The notes beneath the pieces are model-generated. The model worked only from the letters and a program-made list of their open reading frames with translations, was not told the DNA's origin and searched no databases. Position numbers and translations under genes: made by a program. A stretch of 64,000 nt of DNA from Paraperlucidibaca baekdonensis (lineage in GTDB: Bacteria; Pseudomonadota; Gammaproteobacteria; Pseudomonadales; Moraxellaceae): the NCBI RefSeq assembly GCF_003387535.1, contig NZ_QUNR01000001.1:62001-126000 (forward strand), written 5' to 3'. Positions 26,541 to 36,831 of this stretch are shown here, in pieces. How positions within the stretch are numbered: the first letter of the stretch is position 1; each line of letters opens with the position of its first letter.

Positions 26541-27551
26541 ATGAGCACAGCGCATCACATCACTTTCACCGACTGGCTGCACGACAGCCAACGCGCTCAT
26601 GGCACGCTGCCGGCCAACCTCATTCAAACCTTGATGGTCACGGCCGAGGCCTGCCGGCGTATTGGTGCGGCGATTGGCCAGGGCGCGCTCGCCGGCGTGC
26701 TTGGTGCGGCCGGTAGCGAAAATGTACAGGGTGAAGATCAGAAAAAGCTCGATGTCATTGCCAATGATATTTTGCTGCAACTGCACAGCGATGGCAGCCA
26801 CTTGGCCGGCATGGCTTCGGAAGAGATGGACGATCCATTTCCCGTGCCGCACCCCGGTAGCTCCGACGCCTACCTGCTGCTCTTTGACCCGCTCGATGGC
26901 TCATCGAATATCGACATTAACGCACCTGTCGGCACGATTTTCTCGGTGCTACCCGCTCCTGCCGGCTGTGACGCCCGCGATGCCTCGGTGTTTTTGCAAC
27001 CCGGCAGTGCCCAAGTCGCCGCTGGCTACGCCATTTATGGGCCATCGACGCAGCTCATCATTACCTTGGGGCATGGCGTACATGCCTTCACGCTCGACCG
27101 CTACAGCGGCGAGCTCATCCTCACGCAAGAGCACCTAGCGCTGCCGGCACAGACTCAAGAATTCGCCATCAATATGTCTAATCAGCGCTTCTGGGAAGCC
27201 CCCGTGCAGACCTATGTGACGGATTTATTGGCCGGTAAAACGGGGCCGCGCGCGAAAGACTTCAATATGCGTTGGGTCGCCGCCATGGTCGCCGATGTGC
27301 ATCGCCTGCTCAGTCGTGGTGGCGTATTTCTGTATCCGCTCGACAGCAAAATGGCCAGCAAAGGCGGCAAATTACGCCTGATGTATGAGGCCAACCCCAT
27401 GGCGTGGCTTGTCGAGCAGGCTGGTGGTCAGGCCAGCACGGGCCATCAGCGCATCCTAGATATCATGCCCACCGGCCTACACCAGCGCGTGCCCGTGATG
27501 CTCGGTGCCCGTGACGAAATCACTGAACTCACGCGCCTGCACAGCGCCTAA
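26541..27551 (+). CDS. fbp: Fructose-1,6-bisphosphatase class I
   Basis: The protein has 336 residues from ATG 26541; the open frame extends upstream to 26448 but that part precedes the -10 element. The metal and phosphate motif [11 protein letters not shown] (115-125) is diagnostic, with acidic SEEMDD near 96 and a C-terminal [22 protein letters not shown] block holding sugar-phosphate ligands. It converts fructose 1,6-bisphosphate to fructose 6-phosphate in gluconeogenesis and needs divalent metal. It stands alone, followed 54 bp later by mtgA. Confidence 0.96.
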   Translation: MSTAHHITFTDWLHDSQRAHGTLPANLIQTLMVTAEACRRIGAAIGQGALAGVLGAAGSENVQGEDQKKLDVIANDILLQLHSDGSHLAGMASEEMDDPFPVPHPGSSDAYLLLFDPLDGSSNIDINAPVGTIFSVLPAPAGCDARDASVFLQPGSAQVAAGYAIYGPSTQLIITLGHGVHAFTLDRYSGELILTQEHLALPAQTQEFAINMSNQRFWEAPVQTYVTDLLAGKTGPRAKDFNMRWVAAMVADVHRLLSRGGVFLYPLDSKMASKGGKLRLMYEANPMAWLVEQAGGQASTGHQRILDIMPTGLHQRVPVMLGARDEITELTRLHSA

Positions 27552-27605
27552 ACCGCCTGATGACCTTGAGCGTAATGCAGGCAGCTGAGCATCGGCACGA
27601 AGTCT

Positions 27606-28319
27606 ATGGCTACTAAGCGCCGGTCATTATGGCGTCGTCTGCTTGGGCGACTCGTGCTGCTTGCCCTAGCGATGGCGCTAACGTGGCACGCCTGGGTTTA
27701 TGCGCAACTCTGGTGGTGGCAAAGCCATGCGCCAACGTCGACTGCGTTCATGAGTGCGCGCCTCGATGCGCTGCAAGCCGACAACCCCAAGGCCACGCTC
27801 AAGCACACGTGGGTACCTTATGCGCGCATCTCGACCTCGCTCAAACGCGCGGTCATGGTCGCCGAAGACAGCGGCTTTATGCAGCATGAAGGCTTTGACT
27901 GGGATGGTATTGAGGCGGCGTGGCAGAAAAATCTGAAAAAAGGCCGCATCGTGGCCGGCGGCTCAACCATCTCGCAGCAGCTCTCGAAAAATCTGTTTTT
28001 ATCCGGCTCACGCTCGCCATTGCGCAAGGGCGAAGAGGCCATCATCACGCTGATGCTGGAGCAACGCCTAGACAAGCGTCGCATCTTTGAGATTTACCTC
28101 AATGTCATCGAATGGGGCAATGGTGTGTTTGGCGCCGAAGCCGCCGCGCGGCATTATTTTGGTGTATCCGCCGCCAACTTAAGTCCGCAACAGGCGGCAA
28201 AATTGGCCGCGATGATCCCCAACCCGCGCTATTACGACACGCATCGCAACACACGCTATTTGAATCGCCGCACCGCGACTATTTCGAAGCGGATGAATCA
28301 GGTGCGTCCGCCAAAATAA
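27606..28319 (+). CDS. mtgA: Monofunctional biosynthetic peptidoglycan transglycosylase
   Basis: The 237 residues comprise a basic N-terminus, one TM anchor (about 14-33) and a GT51 glycosyltransferase domain. Catalytic Glu lies in AEDSGFMQHEGFDW; GGSTISQQLSKNLFL and LEQRLDKRRIFEIYLNVIEWG are the other GT51 motifs. It polymerises lipid II into glycan strands in the periplasm. No transpeptidase domain is present. Its last 41 bp overlap the 3' end of the convergent TetR gene. Confidence 0.96.
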   Translation: MATKRRSLWRRLLGRLVLLALAMALTWHAWVYAQLWWWQSHAPTSTAFMSARLDALQADNPKATLKHTWVPYARISTSLKRAVMVAEDSGFMQHEGFDWDGIEAAWQKNLKKGRIVAGGSTISQQLSKNLFLSGSRSPLRKGEEAIITLMLEQRLDKRRIFEIYLNVIEWGNGVFGAEAAARHYFGVSAANLSPQQAAKLAAMIPNPRYYDTHRNTRYLNRRTATISKRMNQVRPPK

Positions 28320-28995
28320 TTAAGTGCCGCAATAGCGCCACCAGCACCACGTGCAGATTCTCAGCGAGCGTGGCAATTGGCTCGCGAAACCCGCCAATCA
28401 TCCAGCGCGACACTACGGTAATCACGGAGCCAAGCATCGCTACCGACAAAATATCGGGTTGCAATGGCGCCGGCAACGTCTCGGCATCGAGCAGCGGCGC
28501 AATCATCTGCTGCATGAGCTGCGCAAAATTCTCCACGCTGGCGCGGTATTTGGCATCCACGCGTTCGCTCACACCCAAGACCTCAACAAACAGTATCTGC
28601 GCCATGCGTGGATCATCACGCATGATGGTCAGAAATGCCTCCAACGTGGCATAGGCGATGGCTGACGGCTCACGCGGTGCATCCATTAAGGTCGCTAAAA
28701 TTCGCTCGCGGATGCGCTGATTGGTGTAGTCATACACAACGCAGAGTAAATCTTCGCTATTGGAAAATGACTCGTAGAAATAGCGCTCAGTCAGCCCCGC
28801 TTCGGCGCAAATGCTGCGCACCGTGGAGCTGTGATAACCACGCGAGCCAAATACGCTCAAGCCCGCTTCAATAAAGCGTTGCCGGCGCTCCGCTTGGCGC
28901 GCCTCTTCGCTGACACCGCGATAGCGCCGCCCCGTTACCGCTGCGGCTTTTTTTGGCGCCGACTTTTTCACAGCGGCCTTGCTTGTATCCGTCAT
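28279..28995 (-). CDS. TetR/AcrR-family transcriptional regulator
   Basis: The protein has 238 residues from ATG 28995; a longer frame to 29052 runs into the upstream gene. A Lys/Ala-rich N-terminal tail of about 25 residues precedes a TetR helix-turn-helix with STVRSICAEAGLTERYFYESFSN. The C-terminal ligand domain is typical in length. It starts two bases after the stop of the small upstream gene, so it forms a two-gene operon. Target unknown; candidates include the operon itself, or the DesT-like site 3.7 kb away (speculation). Confidence 0.9.
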   Translation of the reverse strand: MTDTSKAAVKKSAPKKAAAVTGRRYRGVSEEARQAERRQRFIEAGLSVFGSRGYHSSTVRSICAEAGLTERYFYESFSNSEDLLCVVYDYTNQRIRERILATLMDAPREPSAIAYATLEAFLTIMRDDPRMAQILFVEVLGVSERVDAKYRASVENFAQLMQQMIAPLLDAETLPAPLQPDILSVAMLGSVITVVSRWMIGGFREPIATLAENLHVVLVALLRHLIILADAPDSSASK

Positions 28996-28997
28996 GA

Positions 28998-29489
28998 TTA
29001 ACGCGTCGCTTTCGTGCTGTAGCCATTGGCGGTAAGCGCGACTTCGTAGCAATCATCTACATGGCTCATGGCCAACTTGCGCATGATCCAATAGCCCAAT
29101 GTTGCGGCAATAATTTGCCCACCCAGCGGGATAAATTTTGTCACCTGCTTGGCAACAATGCGCGTGCCCATGCCCTGCAAGCTGCGGCGAATCAGCTCAC
29201 GCGACACCACCATACCGATCAGTTCGCTGCCACGCTCAGCGCGACGCTTCCAGACCTGAATGCGTGTCTCCTCGGGCATTTGCTCAATTTGCTCGGGCTC
29301 AAGGCCAAAGCGCTGATTGATGTCGGGGATCACTTTAATGAGCACGCCGACATCAAACACCACATCAAACAATGGCACCGGCACCACCGCAGCGCCTGCC
29401 GACACCCACGACACACGACGCACGAGGCGCTGGCAGTCTTTTTTTACTTGCGCCAGCTCAGCCTGGCTCAATGGCTTGATCACAGTCAC
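28998..29489 (-). CDS. Small DUF697/EcsC-like membrane-associated protein
   Basis: The protein has 163 residues if translation begins at GTG 29489, which has GAGGGG 7 nt upstream; an in-frame ATG at 29519 lacks such a site. The segment AAVVPVPLFDVVFDVGVLIKV and the later FIPLGGQIIAATLGYW are hydrophobic hairpins that resemble DUF697 or EcsC-type domains; this is family resemblance from memory. Role unknown. It is cotranscribed with the TetR gene and divergent from the Zur-regulated receptor. Confidence 0.55.
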   Translation of the reverse strand: MTVIKPLSQAELAQVKKDCQRLVRRVSWVSAGAAVVPVPLFDVVFDVGVLIKVIPDINQRFGLEPEQIEQMPEETRIQVWKRRAERGSELIGMVVSRELIRRSLQGMGTRIVAKQVTKFIPLGGQIIAATLGYWIMRKLAMSHVDDCYEVALTANGYSTKATR

Positions 29490-29572
29490 AAACGCACCCC
29501 TCTGTTGTCGACAGCGCATGATAACTCAGACACACAAACCTGCCGAATGACACTCAGGGGCTTGCACTTAAT

Positions 29573-29589
29573 ATGTTATGGTATAACAT
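29573..29589 (+). promoter_or_regulatory. Zur box upstream of TonB-dependent receptor
   Basis: ATGTTATGGTATAACAT is a 17-bp palindrome, broken only near its centre, and matches the gammaproteobacterial Zur consensus core ATGTTATANTATAACAT at all specified positions but one. It lies 33 bp before the receptor ATG and contains a TATAAC that can serve as -10, so zinc-bound Zur would block transcription. This is the main reason for a zinc assignment of the receptor. Confidence 0.75.
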
Positions 29590-29622
29590 AGCTAATCAAC
29601 TGCCTTACCGTGAGTTTTTACC

Positions 29623-31653
29623 ATGTCATCTGCTCGTTTCCCTAAAGCCCCCATGGGTCTCTTTGCCCTTTCCGCACTGGCCAGCAGCGTAGCACTCGCC
29701 AACACGCCCGAGGCCAAGCCCTTACTGGAAATCACCATTACCGCCAGCCCCTTAGGGCGCACGGCCGACGAGCTCGTGCAGCCGGTGAGCGTGCTCAGTG
29801 GCGAAGAGCTGGCCAGCAAAAAGCGCGGCGGCATTGGCGAGACACTGGCCAATGAGCCCGGCATTAGCACCGGCGACTTCGGTGCAGGCGCCTCACGCCC
29901 CGTGATTCGTGGCCAGTCCGGGCCACGCGTGGATGTCTTGGCAAACGGCATCAGCGCGATGGATGTCTCGGCGCTGAGCCCCGACCATGCCGTGACCATC
30001 AACCCCTTAATTGCCCGGCAAATTGAAGTTATCAAAGGCCCTGCCACGTTGCTCTATGGCAGCAGCTCTTCCGGCGGTGTGATCAATGTCACCGATACGC
30101 GTCTTGCCACCGAGGTCACCGAAGGCTTCTCCGGCGCGCTCGAATCAAGTTACGGCTCCAATGCCCGCAACGCCTTGGGCGCTGCCGACATTAATTACGG
30201 CTCCGGCAACCATCAGTTCCACCTCGATGCCACTCGCAGCCGCAGCGAGGACTATGCCATCCCCGGCAATGCCGCCATCGATGGCAGCGGTAGCAATGGC
30301 CGACTCGCCAACAGCGCCAGCGATCTCGACAATGGCGCGCTTGGCTACAGCTATATTGCCGACAATGGCAATGCCTTTAGCGTCTCAGCGAGCCAATACG
30401 ATCAGCGCTATGGCCTGCCCATTGAAGAAGAGAAGTTTATTGTCATGCGCCAGCGTCGCTACGACGCACAAGCGTTACTGCGCAACCCAACACCTGCATT
30501 GGAGTCGGTACGCATCCGCTTAAGCGACTCGCGCTACCGCCACACCGAATTTGAAGCGCCCAATGAGGTCGGCACACGTTTCACCAACAATGAAACGCAA
30601 GCGCGCATTGAGGCAGTGCATGAAGATATCGGTGGGCTGCGCGGTGTCATCGGTGCGCAATTTGGTGTGCGCGAGTTTGCCGCACTCGGCGACGAAGCCT
30701 TTGTGCCGGCAACTAAAAGCCAGCAGGCTGGGCTATTTTTCCTCGAGGAAAAGCGCTTTGGCCGCAACAAAATTGAGTTTGGCGCGCGTATCGAGCATGT
30801 CGTGCTTGATCCAGAAGTAGGCCAGCAGCGCGACTTCACGCCGATTAGTGCATCGATTGGTAATCGCTATGACCTGGGCGAAAACACGCATTTACGCGTG
30901 ACGCTAACGCATGCCGAACGTGCGCCGGCCATTGAGGAGCTTTATGCCAATGGCCCGCATGAAGCCACAGCAACGTTTGAAATCGGCTCAGACCGCCTGC
31001 GCAAAGAGCAAAGCCAAGATATCGAAGTCGGTATTGATCATCATCAGGGCCGTTTTGATTTGGAGGCCAGCGTGTTTCATAAGCAGGCTCGCAATTACAT
31101 TTATGCTCGCGAACAAGATGACGGCAACGGCAATGCGCTACTCGTGGGTGACGATGGCCTGCCAGGTGACGAGCTATTACTCATCAATTTTGTGCAAGAC
31201 CGCGCACGCTTTACTGGCTACGAACTCGCCGCCAGCTACGCGTTGCTCAACGAAACCGATGGCCCCGTGCAGCTCAGCGTACGCGGCTTCACCGATGCCG
31301 TGCGCGGCACGTTGGAGACCGACAGCGGCGATGCTCCCGCGCCACGCCTCACGCCCAGCCGCTATGGTATGAGCCTGCATGGGCATTATCGCGAAGCCAG
31401 CGCCAACATCAGCTTTGTGCAGGCCATGGACCAAAATCGTCCCGGCCGCCTCGACACCGAGACCAATGGCTACGGTCTGCTCAATGCCGATCTGAGTGTG
31501 GTGGTGCATCGTCATGGCGCCAGCGAAGCCAGTGTGTTTGTGCAAGGCACGAACTTGCTCGACGATGACATTCGCCGCGCCACCTCGTTCATTAAGGATG
31601 CTGTGCCCGCACCGGGTCGCGGCGGCGTGGTCGGGGTGCGCTACACCTTCTAA
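29623..31653 (+). CDS. TonB-dependent outer-membrane receptor, probably zinc (ZnuD-like)
   Basis: The 676 residues comprise a signal peptide ending ALA (about 26), a TonB-box region, a plug domain with PVIRGQSGPRVDVL and IEVIKGPATLLYGSSSSGG, and a 22-strand-type barrel ending in the terminal Phe of VGVRYTF needed for BAM assembly. The segment NGPHEATATFEIG is shared with ZnuD receptors; the His-rich extracellular loop of neisserial ZnuD is missing, replaced by an acidic YGLPIEEEKF loop. Together with the Zur box this supports zinc uptake across the outer membrane. No exbB, exbD or ABC transporter genes are adjacent. Confidence 0.85.
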   Translation: MSSARFPKAPMGLFALSALASSVALANTPEAKPLLEITITASPLGRTADELVQPVSVLSGEELASKKRGGIGETLANEPGISTGDFGAGASRPVIRGQSGPRVDVLANGISAMDVSALSPDHAVTINPLIARQIEVIKGPATLLYGSSSSGGVINVTDTRLATEVTEGFSGALESSYGSNARNALGAADINYGSGNHQFHLDATRSRSEDYAIPGNAAIDGSGSNGRLANSASDLDNGALGYSYIADNGNAFSVSASQYDQRYGLPIEEEKFIVMRQRRYDAQALLRNPTPALESVRIRLSDSRYRHTEFEAPNEVGTRFTNNETQARIEAVHEDIGGLRGVIGAQFGVREFAALGDEAFVPATKSQQAGLFFLEEKRFGRNKIEFGARIEHVVLDPEVGQQRDFTPISASIGNRYDLGENTHLRVTLTHAERAPAIEELYANGPHEATATFEIGSDRLRKEQSQDIEVGIDHHQGRFDLEASVFHKQARNYIYAREQDDGNGNALLVGDDGLPGDELLLINFVQDRARFTGYELAASYALLNETDGPVQLSVRGFTDAVRGTLETDSGDAPAPRLTPSRYGMSLHGHYREASANISFVQAMDQNRPGRLDTETNGYGLLNADLSVVVHRHGASEASVFVQGTNLLDDDIRRATSFIKDAVPAPGRGGVVGVRYTF

Positions 31654-31776
31654 TGGTCGCGCGCCGGAGCCTCCGTGTCTCGGCGCGCCAATTGCCAGCA
31701 AGTCACGGCGGCGGTTGCCCGCAAAGGCCATCGTTCGTGCTTAAATAGTGTTTTGTTGGCAACACGGAGCGCGACC

Positions 31777-32022
31777 ATGACCGACGCACAAACGCCCATT
31801 GATTTTGAACACGCCCTAGCTGCACTTGAGTCGCAAGTGCAGCGACTGGAGAGCGGCGATCTGCCATTGGAAGAGGCGCTAAAAGCCTTTGAAGAAGGCG
31901 TGACCTTGACTCGCCAATGCCAACAATCGCTCGATGCCGCCGAACAGAAAGTCCAACTGCTGCTCGCCAAACGCGATGGCAGCCTCGACACGCAGGTCTT
32001 CACCGCGCGCGATGAGAGCTGA
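31777..32022 (+). CDS. xseB: Exodeoxyribonuclease VII small subunit
   Basis: The protein has 81 residues from ATG 31777; an in-frame upstream extension to 31675 is not family-like. [32 protein letters not shown] is the XseB helical hairpin that wraps the large subunit XseA. The enzyme degrades single-stranded DNA. It is followed 3 bp later by ispA and then dxs, the usual gammaproteobacterial order. Confidence 0.95.
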   Translation: MTDAQTPIDFEHALAALESQVQRLESGDLPLEEALKAFEEGVTLTRQCQQSLDAAEQKVQLLLAKRDGSLDTQVFTARDES

Positions 32023-32025
32023 TTC

Positions 32026-32946
32026 ATGCTCGCTGCGACAGCATCAGATACCGCTTTGCTCCGCGCCGCACCGCCTGAGCTATTAAGTCGCGCACAGCAA
32101 GACTTCCGATCCTTGCTCACGGCATTTCTGATGCGCCACGCTGGCCCCGATGCGCGCCTCAATGACGCCCTCGCCTATGCCATGGCCAATGGCGGCAAGC
32201 GCGTGCGCCCAGCCTTAGCTTGGGGCGCCTGCCTCGCGGTCGGTGGCCCATGGCAGGCGGCGGATTCAGCGGCTTTGGCCGTCGAATGCATCCATGGCTA
32301 TTCGCTGGTGCACGACGACCTACCGTGCATGGACGACGATGACTTGCGCCGGGGCCAACCCACCTGCCATCGCCAGTTTGATGAGGCCACCGCGCTGCTC
32401 GCCGGCGATACCCTGCAAGCACTGGCCTTTTGCGCACTCAGCGATGCCAGCACAGACGCCGAGCTCGCCCCCTACTCAGCGCAGCAAACACAGGCCTTAA
32501 GTGTCGCCGCCCGCGACATGGTCTATGGCCAACGCCTCGACCTCGCCGCCGAGGGTCGATCCATCCGCGTTGATGAGCTCAGCCAAATTCATCGCTTCAA
32601 GACCGGCGCACTGATACGCGCGGCCGTGCGGCTGGGTGCTCTCGCCGGCGGCGCCACTGAGGCGCAACTTGCCGCCCTCGACCAATACGCCGACGCCCTC
32701 GGATTAGCCTTCCAAGTCCACGATGATGTGCTCGATGTGATCGGCGACACGGCCACGCTCGGCAAACACGCTGGCGCCGATGCCGCACACAGCAAAGCCA
32801 CGTACCCAGCGCTGCTCGGCTTAGCACCGGCACAGGCCTTGGCCGCCGAACTCACCGAGCAGGCATTAGCCGCACTAACGCCACTGGGCTCCGGCGCTGA
32901 ACCGCTAGCAACACTGGCGCGCTACTTACTTGCGCGCGATCACTGA
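32026..32946 (+). CDS. ispA: Farnesyl diphosphate synthase
   Basis: The protein has 306 residues. The first Asp-rich motif lies in [15 protein letters not shown], with the chain-length region just before it; the second motif is [10 protein letters not shown]. Lys/Arg of GGKRVRP bind diphosphate. It condenses isopentenyl and dimethylallyl diphosphate to farnesyl diphosphate for quinones and undecaprenyl carriers. It lies in the xseB-ispA-dxs operon. Confidence 0.95.
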   Translation: MLAATASDTALLRAAPPELLSRAQQDFRSLLTAFLMRHAGPDARLNDALAYAMANGGKRVRPALAWGACLAVGGPWQAADSAALAVECIHGYSLVHDDLPCMDDDDLRRGQPTCHRQFDEATALLAGDTLQALAFCALSDASTDAELAPYSAQQTQALSVAARDMVYGQRLDLAAEGRSIRVDELSQIHRFKTGALIRAAVRLGALAGGATEAQLAALDQYADALGLAFQVHDDVLDVIGDTATLGKHAGADAAHSKATYPALLGLAPAQALAAELTEQALAALTPLGSGAEPLATLARYLLARDH

Positions 32947-32954
32947 CGTTTGGG

Positions 32955-32960
32955 TATAAT
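32955..32960 (+). promoter_or_regulatory. TATAAT -10 element before dxs
   Basis: TGGGTATAAT lies in the gap between ispA and dxs, 28 bp before the dxs ATG. No -35 match is seen at 17 bp, so it would be an internal extended -10-like promoter within the operon. Confidence 0.45.
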
Positions 32961-32987
32961 TCGCCCATCTGCTCAGGAAGGCCTCTG

Positions 32988-34943
32988 ATGTTTCATGAAA
33001 TTCCGCTAAGCCGCCCCGTCACGCCATTGCTCGATCAAGTGCCGACACCGGACAAGCTGCGCGAGTTACCGCTCAATGCACTGCCCGAATTGGCACGCGA
33101 GCTGCGTGAATACCTGCTCTGGAGCACCGGCCAGACAGGTGGGCATTTTGGCGCCGGCTTGGGCGTTATTGAGCTCACCGTGGCGCTGCATTATGTCTAC
33201 AACACGCCGCATGATCGCGTGGTGTGGGATGTTGGTCATCAGACCTATCCGCATAAAATCCTGACGGGTCGCAAAGAACAGATGCTGACCATGCGCCAGC
33301 AAGATGGCCTCGCCGCCTTTCCACGCCGTGAAGAATCGCCTTACGACACGTTCGGCGTTGGCCATTCATCAACATCCATCTCGGCGGCACTCGGCATGGC
33401 GCGCGCCGCCGAACTCACCGGCAGTGAGCGCAAGGTCGTCGCGGTCATTGGCGATGGCGCGATGACCGCCGGCATGGCCTTTGAAGCACTCAATGACGCG
33501 GCGCATCAGAACACCAATATGCTCGTGATTTTGAACGATAACCAGATGTCGATTTCGCACGCGGTGGGCGGCCTGTCGAATTATTTTTCGCATATTTGGG
33601 CGAGCAAAAGTTATATCGCGCTGCGTGAAGGCGGCAAGCGCGTGCTGCAATCGATGCCCACGGCAATGAACTTTGTGCGGCGCACCGAAGAGCAAATGAA
33701 GACCATGGTCACCGACGCGCCCGGCGCGTTGTTTGAGTCCATTGGCTTCAATTATGTTGGCCCGATTGATGGCCATAATCTGGAGGAGTTGGTCGAGACC
33801 ATCGCCAATTTAAGTGAAGCCCAAGGCCCGCAACTGCTGCATGTGTTTACCACCAAGGGTAAGGGTTTTGCGCCAGCGGAAGCCGACCCCATTGGCTATC
33901 ACGCCATTAGTAAAATTGCGCCAGTAGCTGAGCGCAAAGCGGCAGACACGCCAACGCCGATGAGCACGCCAGCGGCCGTAGCGGCAAGCGTGAAGCCGAA
34001 AAAATACTCCGATGTTTTTGGCGACTGGCTCTGCGCGACCGCCGCCGCTGATCTGCGCGTGGTGGGCATCACGCCGGCCATGTGCGAGGGCTCGGGCATG
34101 GTGCGCTTTGCTGGCGAATACCCCGAGCGCTATCACGATGTTGCCATTGCCGAGCAACACGCCGTGACTTTTGCCGCCGGCTTGGCCTGCGAAGGCTTTA
34201 AGCCGGTAGTGGCGATTTATTCGACGTTTTTGCAGCGCGGCTATGACCAGCTCATTCACGATGTAGCCTTGCAAAACCTCGATGTCACCTTTGCCATCGA
34301 TAGAGCCGGCTTGGTCGGCGAAGATGGCCCCACGCATGCCGGCGCTTACGACTTGGCCTTCCTGCGCTGCATTCCGAATATGATTATCGCCGCGCCCAGC
34401 GACGAGGCCGAATGTCACGCCCTACTCACTGCCGCTTGGCAGCACCCCGGGCCATCGGCAGTGCGCTACCCGCGCGGCACCGGCACGGGCGCCAGCCTTT
34501 ACAGCCACGCCGAACAAGTCGAGATTGGCCACGCCCGCCGCATCCGCGACGGCCATGAAGTTGCCATTGTCAATTTTGGCTCGCGCCTTGAGGCCGTTGT
34601 GCAAGCCGCCGACGAGCTCAAGCGCATGGGCCTCGCCTCACCAACCATCATCGATATGCGCTGGGTGAAACCGCTTGATGAAGACTGCCTCGCCGCACTC
34701 GCCAGCAGCCATAGCTTGATTGTCAGTGTTGAAGAGCACGCGCTGATGGGCGGCGCCGGCTCAGCGGTCAGCGAATGGCTGCACGCCGAGGGCTATGCCT
34801 GCGGCCTGCTAACCCTCGGCATCCGTGATGCCTATATTGAGCACGCCGCCCCCGCGCAAATGCACGCCGCCTGTGGCCTCGACCGCGATGGCATGGTGCG
34901 CAGCATTGCCGCCCGCCTAGCGCGCACGCAGCTCGGCCACTAA
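32988..34943 (+). CDS. dxs: 1-deoxy-D-xylulose-5-phosphate synthase
   Basis: The protein has 651 residues. The thiamine diphosphate site is [17 protein letters not shown] with NDNQMSIS; the N-terminal [13 protein letters not shown] and the transketolase-like [18 protein letters not shown] complete the enzyme. It joins pyruvate and glyceraldehyde 3-phosphate in the first step of the MEP isoprenoid pathway, upstream of ispA in metabolism. A strong AGGAAGG site precedes the ATG. A linker of about 30 Ala/Pro/Thr residues near 315-340 is slightly longer than usual. Confidence 0.97.
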   Translation: MFHEIPLSRPVTPLLDQVPTPDKLRELPLNALPELARELREYLLWSTGQTGGHFGAGLGVIELTVALHYVYNTPHDRVVWDVGHQTYPHKILTGRKEQMLTMRQQDGLAAFPRREESPYDTFGVGHSSTSISAALGMARAAELTGSERKVVAVIGDGAMTAGMAFEALNDAAHQNTNMLVILNDNQMSISHAVGGLSNYFSHIWASKSYIALREGGKRVLQSMPTAMNFVRRTEEQMKTMVTDAPGALFESIGFNYVGPIDGHNLEELVETIANLSEAQGPQLLHVFTTKGKGFAPAEADPIGYHAISKIAPVAERKAADTPTPMSTPAAVAASVKPKKYSDVFGDWLCATAAADLRVVGITPAMCEGSGMVRFAGEYPERYHDVAIAEQHAVTFAAGLACEGFKPVVAIYSTFLQRGYDQLIHDVALQNLDVTFAIDRAGLVGEDGPTHAGAYDLAFLRCIPNMIIAAPSDEAECHALLTAAWQHPGPSAVRYPRGTGTGASLYSHAEQVEIGHARRIRDGHEVAIVNFGSRLEAVVQAADELKRMGLASPTIIDMRWVKPLDEDCLAALASSHSLIVSVEEHALMGGAGSAVSEWLHAEGYACGLLTLGIRDAYIEHAAPAQMHAACGLDRDGMVRSIAARLARTQLGH

Positions 34944-35027
34944 AACCGGTCATCCGGCGTAAGTGGCTTGACCGCCCGCACAACTTAAGCCATGAGTGAG
35001 ATACACATTTGTTGGCGGGGCTCCATC

Positions 35028-35462
35028 ATGCTGCATGACATTCGCGTTGATCATTACATGGCCAAACAACCCGTGGTGCTGACTCCCGACATGAGCATCG
35101 ATGCGGCCATCAAAACGCTGCTGCAGCACCGAATTTCTGGCGCGCCAGTCGTGCATGATGGCTTGCTCGTGGGCATCTTTTCGGAAGCCGACTGCCTCAG
35201 CGATATGCTGCAGTCGGGCTATTACGAAATGAGCTCGGGCTTGGTGCGCGATGTCATGAGTGCCGGCGCCGACACCATTCATCCAAGCCAAAGTATTTTA
35301 GATGCCGCCGAGCTGTTTAAGCAGCGCGGCCGCAGACGCCTGCCGGTAGTCGACGATTTAGGCGTGGTGGTCGGGCAAATCAGTCGCCGCGATGTGCTGC
35401 GCGCGCTCGATGACCTAGCCCACAAAACATCACCTAAGCAAAATAGCCCAGCGACCCACTAA
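35028..35462 (+). CDS. CBS-domain pair protein
   Basis: The protein has 144 residues from ATG 35028; an in-frame ATG at 34992 adds 12 residues and cannot be excluded. Two CBS domains cover it: first MAKQPVVLTPDMSIDAAIKTL with ISGAPVVHDGLLVGIFSEADCL, second VMSAGADTIHPSQSILDAAELF with RRLPVVDDLGVVVGQISRRDVL. Stand-alone CBS pairs bind adenine nucleotides and regulate partners. No partner domain or effector is evident. It lies between dxs and convergent trpS. Confidence 0.88.
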   Translation: MLHDIRVDHYMAKQPVVLTPDMSIDAAIKTLLQHRISGAPVVHDGLLVGIFSEADCLSDMLQSGYYEMSSGLVRDVMSAGADTIHPSQSILDAAELFKQRGRRRLPVVDDLGVVVGQISRRDVLRALDDLAHKTSPKQNSPATH

Positions 35463-35496
35463 CGCAACGCCTACGCTAGCGACGCAAACCGCTTTC

Positions 35497-36831
35497 TTAG
35501 GAGTCTTGCGCGGCGCGCAACTCAGCCAACGCGGCCTGCACCGTAGCCATTTCCGCTTCCGTGGTTACCGGCTCAGCGACCTGCACTGCCGCCTGCCAAA
35601 GCACATAGCCTTCTGCCTGTGTGCGCCAGTCATCAACCCCTGCCACCAGCGCTTTTGCGGCTAAGCCCGCGCTCTTGCCATCGGCATACGGCAGACTGGT
35701 CAATAACACCTCACCACTGGTCGTGCGCAGACGGCAGCGGAACTGACCATCGTGGTCGCGACCGCTGACCATGCGCGGGCCGCTGGTGGCTTTTTTCGCG
35801 GCAGTCTTGGTCGATGTGTGCGTGCGACGAAAGCTTTGCAGGCCCACGGCATCGCGCAACTCGGCTAAGAATGGCTGGGCAATCGCTCGCGCCTTGCTCG
35901 CGCCGGCGAGCAGAATATCTTCCAGGTCATCAGGGCGTTGCAATAAGGCCTGATAATGCTCGCGGCCCGGCGCTAACTCAGCGTCGAGCAGAGCAAACAG
36001 TGCCTGCTTGGCATCGCCCCAACCCATGCCATCGAGCAAGCTGGCGCGAAACTCAGCACTGGCCTCGGCGCTGGCAAAGCCGCGGTAGATTTGAAACAGA
36101 TGCGAGGTATCGGCATCTTTGGCCTCACCGGGCAGTTTCGAGTCGGTGACGATGCGCGAAATCGCCGCCTTCAACTGCTTCGGCGTGCAATACAGCGGGA
36201 TGGTGTTGTCGTAGCTTTTCGACATTTTGCGGCCATCAAGGCCGGGCAGCGTGGCCACATGGTCATCGACCACGGCCTCGGGCAGCGTGAAATAGTCACG
36301 GCCAAACACATGATTAAAGCGCTGGGCAATATCACGCGCCATTTCCACGTGCTGGATTTGGTCGCGGCCAACCGGCACACGGTGCGCGTTAAATAGCAGA
36401 ATATCGGCGGCCATGAGTACCGGGTAGCTATATAGCCCCATGGTCACGCCGGCATCGGCATCGAGCTCGGCATCGAGATTGGCGGTAACCGCGGCTTTGT
36501 AGGCGTGTGCGCGATTGAGCAAGCCTTTACCGGCCACGCAGGTCAGCAACCAGTTTAATTCGGTGGTCTCGGGGATATCCGACTGCCGATAAAATGTCGC
36601 GCGTTCGGCATCGAGGCCGGCGGCCAACCAGGTCGCGGCAATGGACAGTCGCGACTCGGCAATACGCGCTGGGTCATCACACTTGATCAGCGCATGGTAG
36701 TCGGCGAGAAAGTAAAACGCATCGACACCGGCTTCGCGGCTCGCGGCCACGGCAGGCCGGATAGCGCCCGCGTAATTACCCAAATGCGGAATGCCGGTGG
36801 TGGTGATGCCGGTGAGAACACGCACGCTCAT
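35497..36831 (-). CDS. trpS: Tryptophanyl-tRNA synthetase with C-terminal extension
   Basis: The protein has 444 residues. Class I signatures are PHLGNY in the HIGH position and [10 protein letters not shown]. The catalytic and anticodon parts fill about 345 residues, the normal size. A Lys/Ala/Thr-rich linker and an extra domain of about 90 residues follow, containing [21 protein letters not shown], which resembles a YegP/DUF1508 beta module. It charges tRNA-Trp. The start overlaps the ribA stop by four bases (ATGA). Confidence 0.95.
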   Translation of the reverse strand: MSVRVLTGITTTGIPHLGNYAGAIRPAVAASREAGVDAFYFLADYHALIKCDDPARIAESRLSIAATWLAAGLDAERATFYRQSDIPETTELNWLLTCVAGKGLLNRAHAYKAAVTANLDAELDADAGVTMGLYSYPVLMAADILLFNAHRVPVGRDQIQHVEMARDIAQRFNHVFGRDYFTLPEAVVDDHVATLPGLDGRKMSKSYDNTIPLYCTPKQLKAAISRIVTDSKLPGEAKDADTSHLFQIYRGFASAEASAEFRASLLDGMGWGDAKQALFALLDAELAPGREHYQALLQRPDDLEDILLAGASKARAIAQPFLAELRDAVGLQSFRRTHTSTKTAAKKATSGPRMVSGRDHDGQFRCRLRTTSGEVLLTSLPYADGKSAGLAAKALVAGVDDWRTQAEGYVLWQAAVQVAEPVTTEAEMATVQAALAELRAAQDS

